NCBI GenBank assembly: GCA_907163375.1
Contig: CAJQUW010010428.1
Location: 62,001-126,000 of the forward strand
DNA: 64,000 nt
Origin: Prostheceraeus crozeri
Lineage: Eukaryota > Platyhelminthes > Polycladida > Euryleptidae
Direction: 5' to 3'
The notes beneath the pieces are model-generated. The model did not search any database. It saw only the letters and a list, made by a program, of their open reading frames with translations, and had not been told where the DNA came from. A program made the translations under genes and the position numbers. Positions 57,905 through 64,000 of this stretch are shown here, in pieces. Within the stretch, counting starts at the first letter, position 1. Every line of letters starts with the position of its first letter.

Positions 57905-58560
57905 ATTGATGATTGAACAGTACATTCAATCAAATATCTTTTTATATCAATCCGTTTTCAGTGAACTCAATTGTTAATTTTCTTTGTTCCTCATTCTTAA
58001 TAGTGATGATTGAACAGTTACGTATAAAGTTGGTATGTAAGATTCAATCAAATATGTATAAGTTTTTATATCAATCGGTGTCAAGTGAGCTCAATTGTTA
58101 ATTTTATTTGTTCCTCATTTTTAATATTGATGATTGAACAGTTACGTATAAAGTTGGTATGTAACATTCAATCAAATATGTATAAGTTTTTATATCAATC
58201 GGTGTCAAGTGAGCTCAATTGTTAATTTTATTTGTTCCTCATTTTTAATATTGATGATTGAACAGTTACGTATAAAGTTGGTATGTAACATTCAATCAAA
58301 TATGTATAAGTTTTTATATCAATCGATGTCAAGTTAGCTAGCTCAATTGTTAATTTTCTTTGTTCCTCATTTTTAATATTGATGATTGAACAGTGACGTA
58401 TAAAGTTGGTATGTAAGATTCAATCAAATATGTACAAGTTTTTATATCGATCGGTGTCAAGAGAACTCAATTGTGAAGTTTGTGTGCCTTGCATATTGAT
58501 GATTGAAATATTGCGGTATGTAACATTCAATGAAATATATGTTTTTATATCAATTGGTCT
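57905..58560. repeat. ~125-bp tandem repeat, about five units
   Basis: GATGATTGAACAG recurs at about 57907, 58004, 58129, 58254 and 58380 (spacing about 125 in the central units, shorter at the edges), each followed by CGTATAAAGTTGGTATGTAA and ATATCAATCGGTGTCAAG-type blocks. Confidence 0.85.
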
Positions 58561-59281
58561 GTTTTCAATTCGACAGCTATTCTTATGTGTAGGTACGTAT
58601 TCAGTGCGGCTAGTTCTTTTAATGTTTGAAAAACGTACTCAACTCGGACGTCCGGAACTGGTTTTTTTCCGGACGAATATAGTAGCCATCCGAACGTTTT
58701 ATTAAAGTTTATTTCAAGTACTCGAACTTTAAATCCGTACTTTCTTCGTACGACCGGGCAACGTTCATGTTCTGGGCGGGAACGGACTGGAAGGCATAAT
58801 TAGTTATTGATGTATACTCTACTACATGTAGGTTCAAAAAGTTCAAGGTGACAGGCCTTTGTTTCTTCTTGCCTTGATAGGTCCCTAATACACTCTATGC
58901 TATGTGCTCTGAATGCTATCACCATTGAGATAGATTAGGCCAGTCAGTGATCGTAGTGAGGTGCAAGCCTCTAGTGAGGTTAGCGCTCTCCCCTTTTCTA
59001 TCTCAATGGCCATCACGCATAGAGGACGCTTCTCATCTTGGCGTGCGCTTAGCACGCTTCTTACGCCTGATGCTATTGTCTGGAGCTGACGCGTTGTCAT
59101 AGTGATCAATCATCAATGCACATCGAAAAAAAGAAAGTCAGGGACACAAAACAAAGCAAAAGTAAAGACAAGTCGGGCAATTCAGTCAATTTTATCATTA
59201 TTATTATTATTATCCGGTGTCGGTGTCGTGCTCGAACCCGGTGTCGGTGTCGGTCAAAAAAAGCACGACACCCCAGCCCTG

Positions 59282-62200
59282 GTGGGAAACAATGAAGTTG
59301 AAGATGACAATGATAGCATGCCTTCCAGACAAGACGATGATGAAGTGACGATACAAGAGCCGAACCACGAAATCTCAGAGAGACCGTTAACTGATGAAGA
59401 ACAGCAATTAAAGCAAAGAATTGTGGAATACATGGAGAAGTACGCAACCTTCGAGAATCGAGTGAACATCCGGAAGATTCGTGTCAACAAGGAAAAAAGC
59501 TGATAAAACAAGCCGAGGTGGTGACGAGAAGCATTCCGACACATGACATCACCGGAGTCAACACCCTGATATACTCAGCTGCCAAAGCAATAGAGGAGAG
59601 AATATACTCGGAGAACGATACTCGAAATGGACGCATTCCACCATGGAAACGTCGGTTGCAGAAACAAATTGAAGCTCTAAGAAGAGAAGTCAGTCAACTT
59701 AAGTCGCATATGGACAGCAATGGAAGACTGCCTCATTACATGATTCGAAAATATGACATGAACACAAGAGATATTGATGAAGTGTATGAGGATGCGAAGC
59801 AGCTCCTGATAGCAATCAGTCATAGACTAAAGAGATACGAAGATCGAAATGAACAATTCAAAATCAACAAGTTATTCCAACAAAATCCAAAGAGAGTATA
59901 TCGAAAATTGAGAGGGAAGGAAGCGAATGAAGAAAAAGTAGAAGATAAGAGTGAAGTAATACAATACTGGAAAAACATCTGGGAATCCGAAGCTCAGCAC
60001 AATGAAACCGCAGACTGGTTAGATGCTGTTGAAGAAAAATGTGAGAGCATACCAAGTCAGGATTCTGTAACGATATCGGAAGCCGATACACACTACAAAT
60101 TGACAAGCATGGCAAATTGGAAAGCACCAGGCCCCGACAAAATACAGGCATTCTGGTTGAAGAAACTGAAGAGTATGCATGCAAGGTTAACAGCACACTA
60201 CAATGAATTCCTAGGGATCTCAAGTTCCATACCAGAATGGATGGTCACTGGAAGAACTGTGCTGATACGAAAAGACGAAAGCAAACCACCTCTCCCCGAC
60301 AACTTCAGGCCAATTACCTGCCTCCCAACTATGTGGAAGTTATTCAGCGGGATCATCGCGAGCAAGATTAACCGGCATATCGAATCAAACAGTGTAATGC
60401 ATCACGAACGGAAGGGATGTAGACCCAAGTGCAGAGGGACCAAAGAATAGCTGGCCATAGATCGAACGATCACAAGTGAAAGCAAGAAGAGGAAGAAGAA
60501 CCTATCCATGGCCTGAATCGACTATCGCAAAGCATTCGACTCCATCCCGCACTCCTGGATAGTCAAATGCTTGGACATGTACAAGGTCGATAAAGTTGTA
60601 CAAGAAGTAATTGCCGTATCAATGACCATCTGGAAGACAAGGTTGACACAAGCCAATGACGACATCGGAGTGGTGAAGATCAAGAGAGGCATCTTTCAAG
60701 GTGATTCATTGTCCCCGCTGCTATTCTGCCTAGCGATGAACCCCCCTCAGCGATATCCTAGGTCAGATGCAACAAGCCTACAAGCTAACTACGGGGCATC
60801 GAGTGAACCACCTCCTCTACATGGACGATCTGAAGTTATACGGAAGAACAGAGAATGACATCAACGCGCTAATCAATAAAGTAAAGGCCTTCAGTGATGA
60901 TATCAACATGCAGTTTGGAATCGACAAATGCGCACGCCTTATCATCCACAGAGGCCAAACAATACACACGGATGGATTCGAAACAGACGGGAGTATCATA
61001 CAGGACGTGAATGAAGAAGACGGATACAAGTATCTTGGAATCCCACAGCACCACACCAACCTCGATGACGCAGCAAAGGCGCAAGCAATCGCCGAATACA
61101 AGAAAAGGCTGAAGAATGTCATGAAATCAAAGCTATACGCAATGCACAAGATTGAAGCAATCAACACGTTCGCAGTGCCCGTCATCAGCTACACAGGGGG
61201 AGTGGTAAAATGGAGAGTCCAAGAACTTGATGAACTGAACCGCAAGACTCGCAAGATAATGAATATGTACGGTGGACTGCACCCAAGAGCAGACGTGGAT
61301 CGCCTCTACTTGCCGCGGGATCGGGGAGGAAGAGGCTTGAAGAACTTGACCGACATAGTGGAACAAGAAAACAGAAGTCTAACAGAACACCTCCACAACG
61401 TTGCTGATGACCCACTGCTGGCGGTGGCTCAAGCAAGTGATCTGTACAGACAATGTGAGGAAACAACAGCAGAATGTAAAGAAAAGAGAATGGAAGAGCG
61501 GTATCAGAAATGGAAAGACAAAGCAATGCACGGCCAATATGTACGACAAATGAAAGAAATAACATCAGGGAAGGCATGCTATAGTTGGTTGAAAACAGTC
61601 AAGTTGAAGATAGAAACGGAAGCACTACTTGTCGCAGCCCAGGACCAAGCCTTGAACACGAAAGCGCATTCAACGTACATAACAAAAACAGGCACAGATC
61701 CGAAATGCAGAATGTGCCAGGCTACAGATGAGACAGTCGCTCACATCCTAACTGGCTGATCAAAGCTAGCCGGAAACGAGTACGTCAACCGGCACAATGA
61801 AGTTGCAAGGATAGTCCATCGAAGCATATGCATGGACTACGACTTGCCCGTATCACGTGAAGCCTGGCAGCACGTGCCTGTGCCAGTGATAGAAGACAGC
61901 GCAGTGAAGATCTTGTGGGACTTCGAGATACGGACTGATAGAAGAATCACAGCAAGAAGACCAGACATAGTGATAGTGGACAAAGCGAAGAAGACTGGCA
62001 TCATAATCGACATATCAGTACCCGAAGACCGGAACATCAACAACAAAGAAAAAGAGAAAATCACAAAGTATCAAGACCTGAAAATGGAAATACAGAACCT
62101 GTGGAACATCAAAGTAACGTGCATCCCTGTTGTGATCGGATCACTTGGAGCACACACAGGAAAGTTGACGAAGTACATGAAGGAAATCCCCGGACACCAC

Positions 62201-62283
62201 CATGTACCTCAATTCCAGAAGGCCGCCTTGCTTGGCAGTGCCTATATACTCAGGCGAACTCTTGACCTCCCTGAGTCCTGGTA
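59282..62283 (+). pseudogene. R2-superclade-like LINE ORF: RT and restriction-like endonuclease
   Basis: In order: linker to ~60110; MANWKAPGPDKIQAFWLKKL (RT entry); DNFRPITCLPTMWKLFSGII; IDYRKAFDSIPHSWI (motif A); IKRGIFQGDSLSPLLF (motif B); NHLLYMDDLKLYG (YMDD). The thumb follows (YKYLGIPQ, INTFAVPVISY). A knuckle has CRMCQATDETVAHIL. The C-terminal PD-(D/E)XK nuclease has RRPDIVIVDKAKKTGIIIDISV. Stops at 60448 (TAG), ~60513 (TGA) and 61757 (TGA), plus frameshifts near 59500 and 60745, inactivate it. The layout matches LINEs that use a restriction-like rather than AP endonuclease; NeSL- or R4-like relatives are plausible. Confidence 0.9.
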
Positions 62284-62449
62284 GGACTCCGAGATCTTGA
62301 GCATTGTTCCGACTTGTGAGAGTCGTGTACCAAAAAAAAATAATAATAAATGTCTATATTTTCCAAAAAAAAATCAAGATTGCAAGTCACAAGTAATAAG
62401 TCGGTACAGGTCATCAACGCAGAACATCAATATTTTAGAAAGATACACA

Positions 62450-62870
62450 TTAAGGAACAAAAGCATTTCTCCGGTATGAACTTCTAGTAATGGGGAAGAG
62501 AAACCTGTTTGTCCGCTTCGATCTCTGCGGTAAAAGTCGATGGAGGATGTGTCTTAGAGAAAGGGTTGAACGAAATAGTTTCATTGTCTGCCCATGTAGA
62601 CGAAGGTCGAAAGAGGGAAGGCATACGTAGGTACAATCAGACCCACATAACAGTCGATGAAAACGTTTTTGAACTTTACACAAACGTGACTTATCGTTGG
62701 TAGAGATGTTCGTGAACAAGGGGTTGGCGTATTCGACATCCGTCTTACCTTATCAAAAGTAATAGATCCTGTCAGATCATCAACTGAATCCATCTTCGAT
62801 CGACGCAATCAAATCAACGTCACGATAGCGGAATTCCGACAGCGGATAGCCACGACACATACCACGTGAC
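62450..62870 (-). pseudogene. C-terminal fragment of a Jockey/CR1-type LINE ORF2
   Basis: The minus strand reads CKVQKRFHRLLCG, CLPSFDLRLHGQTMKLFRS, LHRLLPQRSKRTNRF and SSYRRNAFVP. LPSFD.RL...T.KLF and P.RS.RT.RF...R..Y.N.F.P are typical of the last part of LINE ORF2. A frameshift near 62720 separates an upstream bit. No catalytic RT remains. Confidence 0.7.
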
Positions 62871-63418
62871 CAAAAATCGATAATTGAATATTCGTCCGAC
62901 AGGGGTTTGTTCTATCAGGCCCAGATAACAGCTGATTGATATCAACCAACAATATCGACTGTTCAACATGCAGCACAGACAGACTGATAATTCGTAGACA
63001 CTTTTACTGATGTTGCTAAATTTAGAATTCCGATGCGAAGACCAGCTAGATCGCCCAATATGAACAAGTCACAGAGCCGGCGAACAGAAACTTGAAACGG
63101 CGATCGACCAGCAGCGATTAAAAATCAAAATGAATCAAGGCAATAATTGTGTATAGCACACCCCGGGCATCACTATAGTGTGAATTTCAACCAAATCCGA
63201 GGGCAAAACATCCACATACAGAGCAAATAGGACTATGATCACGAGAGACGCTAGTAACCGACCGACCGCTGCGTGTTGCGGTGTCCTGAATTCAGTGCAT
63301 TCGAACGAGGCAATTTTTCAGTTCGCTCAGTTCCGCATTCATTTTGTCGTTCACTAAGTTCGCCGTTTATTTTAATTTCACGCTGCGCCGTTTAGTTAAT
63401 CGTTCAGTTCATTGAAAA
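62871..63418. other. Unassigned DNA, partly GTTCA-rich
   Basis: No supported gene. CAGTTCG and GTTCACT words cluster near 63300-63430, just before the candidate exon. Confidence 0.4.
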
Positions 63419-63503
63419 ATGTCAGTTCGCCCTATTCTGTTCCGTTCACTTGGCAAGACGACATATTTATGGCAATGTGCTGGTAGAACTTTCGGTAGAC
63501 AAG
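63419..63503 (+). CDS. Weak candidate first coding exon
   Basis: ATG at 63419 (context AAAAATGTC) opens 28 codons: MSVRPILFRSLGKTTYLWQC, then AGRTFGRQ, ending at a donor-like AAG|GTAATA. The stretch is basic, without acidic residues, like a mitochondrial targeting peptide. No second exon lies in the remaining 500 bp. It could be chance. Confidence 0.2.
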
Positions 63504-64000
63504 GTAATACCGCTTCTCGACCGCTTTGAGAGTCTCATAAAAATCCTATACTTCACACTGTCAATCACTATTGTTTATTAATCTGTCCTTCATCATTCTG
63601 ACATTTTTAAAACAATTTCTTTTCTTTATACACTTGTAGACATGTTAAGCTGCTGCTAAATAAGCAAAATAGACTACCTATCTCAGACACATTTAACTTG
63701 TATTTGAAGCCATATTCAATATCAATTACTCTCGCATCGTCACCATTATATGTCGGCCTCTATTGTTTTGTCAGAAGTCGACCTGTTACTCGAATGCTTA
63801 ATTGACCGTTAAGTTGAAATGAAGAAGTTTTGGCCACTGGCGTGTCAAAAAGTTAGTGACCGGTCCTATAATGAGAAAAATCAGAGGTTGGACCAGGGCT
63901 AGAGTAGGGCGATTGGGCTGAAACTACACCGGCCACTTGGTTAGGACTGGAGAGAGGTTGTATGGGTAGTTCAGGTAGATCGGAGTTGAAATGAATAAGT
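63504..64000. other. Unassigned DNA to window end
   Basis: No supported feature. Confidence 0.5.

Larger units (their letters stand above)
50044..58780 (+). mobile_element. 8.7-kb element with CCCGCCCAGAAC termini carrying a spliced gene
   Basis: CCCGCCCAGAAC at 50044 faces GTTCTGGGCGGG ending at 58780, and nearby sequence (ACGTTCG-type words) is loosely similar in inverse. A clear target duplication was not found, so the ends are provisional. The interior holds a two-exon coiled-coil gene, an orphan ORF, a LINE tail, a 125-bp tandem array and a nested hAT element. No known transposase. Confidence 0.5.
49885..59281 (+). mobile_element. hAT-ended insertion, 9.4 kb, with nested elements
   Basis: TIR CAGGGCTGGGGTGTCG at both ends in inverted orientation. 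The 8-bp target duplication GTGGGAAA is perfect (49877-49884, 59282-59289). GGTGTCGGTGTCGT repeats lie at both ends. The hAT material itself is small (about 159 bp left and 500 bp right of the nested 8.7-kb element), with no hAT transposase, so it is probably a non-autonomous copy. A hairpin (CCATTGAGATAG / CTATCTCAATGG) lies near 58922-59009. Confidence 0.88.
49600..62350 (+). mobile_element. R2-superclade-like LINE split by a 9.4-kb insertion
   Basis: The N-terminal coding part (49600-49884) and the remaining RT/endonuclease part (59282-62283) join across an insertion flanked by the 8-bp duplication GTGGGAAA. The 3' end has an A-rich tail (CCAAAAAAAAATAATAATAA, ~62330-62350). Several stops and frameshifts make it inactive. 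Confidence 0.88.

Noticed and set aside
59102..59281. ORF start with Leu/Val-rich segment that looks like a membrane helix
   Set aside because: This part is the hAT terminal repeat and a (TTA)n run translated; only the part after 59282 belongs to the LINE protein.

Overview
This is a eukaryotic, animal-type window: genes are spliced, and the repeats are metazoan in kind (Penelope-like, R2-superclade, APE-type LINE, Gypsy, hAT, piggyBac and mariner elements, plus a tRNA-headed SINE). The family mix suggests an aquatic invertebrate. The phylum cannot be fixed from the sequence; frequent TAGGCCTA-like words are at most a weak hint. No convincing conserved host gene is present, and almost everything recognisable is a mobile element or a fragment of one. 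I found no rRNA, CRISPR or bacterial-type features.

Layout. 0-8.1 kb: a plus-strand Penelope-like element (PLE copy A) is split into a left RT piece and a right RT/GIY-YIG piece. Between them lies a 4.2-kb element with ~830-bp near-identical terminal inverted repeats (TIRs) and a spliced minus-strand gene. 8.25-19.5 kb: two copies of a second PLE sit in opposite orientation (B with RT, C lacking it). Each ends in a 138-bp minisatellite. They flank a small hAT relic and a frameshifted 2.7-kb hAT element, each bounded by a perfect 8-bp target-site duplication (TSD). 19.8-25.2 kb: a LINE fragment, a 2.1-kb TIR element studded with the palindrome GGACTTAAGTCC, another LINE tail and a decayed mariner. 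26.2-31.3 kb: an APE-type LINE with ORF1 end, ORF2, 3' UTR and an (ATTC)n tail, followed by an 810-bp second copy of part of its RT.

31.66-44.57 kb: a Gypsy LTR retrotransposon with two identical 163-bp LTRs. Its pol reading frame continues, past a UGA, into an SGNH/GDSL-hydrolase-like domain that ends about 50 bp before the polypurine tract. A 6-kb TA-flanked TIR element with minisatellite ends lies exactly between polypurine tract and 3' LTR, and it carries an apparently intact piggyBac. 46-49.5 kb: an LTR-less Gypsy 5' fragment, a truncated transposase-like gene and a composite SINE whose body resembles 7SL RNA.

49.6-62.35 kb: an R2-superclade-like LINE (Myb-like N-terminus, RT, restriction-like endonuclease) is cut by a 9.4-kb hAT-ended insertion. 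Inside that is an 8.7-kb TIR element carrying a two-exon coiled-coil gene, whose intron holds yet another hAT element. 62.4-64 kb: a minus-strand LINE tail, then mostly unassigned DNA with one weak candidate first exon.

The strongest leads are the SGNH domain in the Gypsy element, the gene-bearing TIR elements at 2.1-6.3 and 50.0-58.8 kb, the palindrome-rich element at 20.7-22.9 kb, and the 7SL-like SINE. All family names rest on motif recognition by eye; no database search was run.
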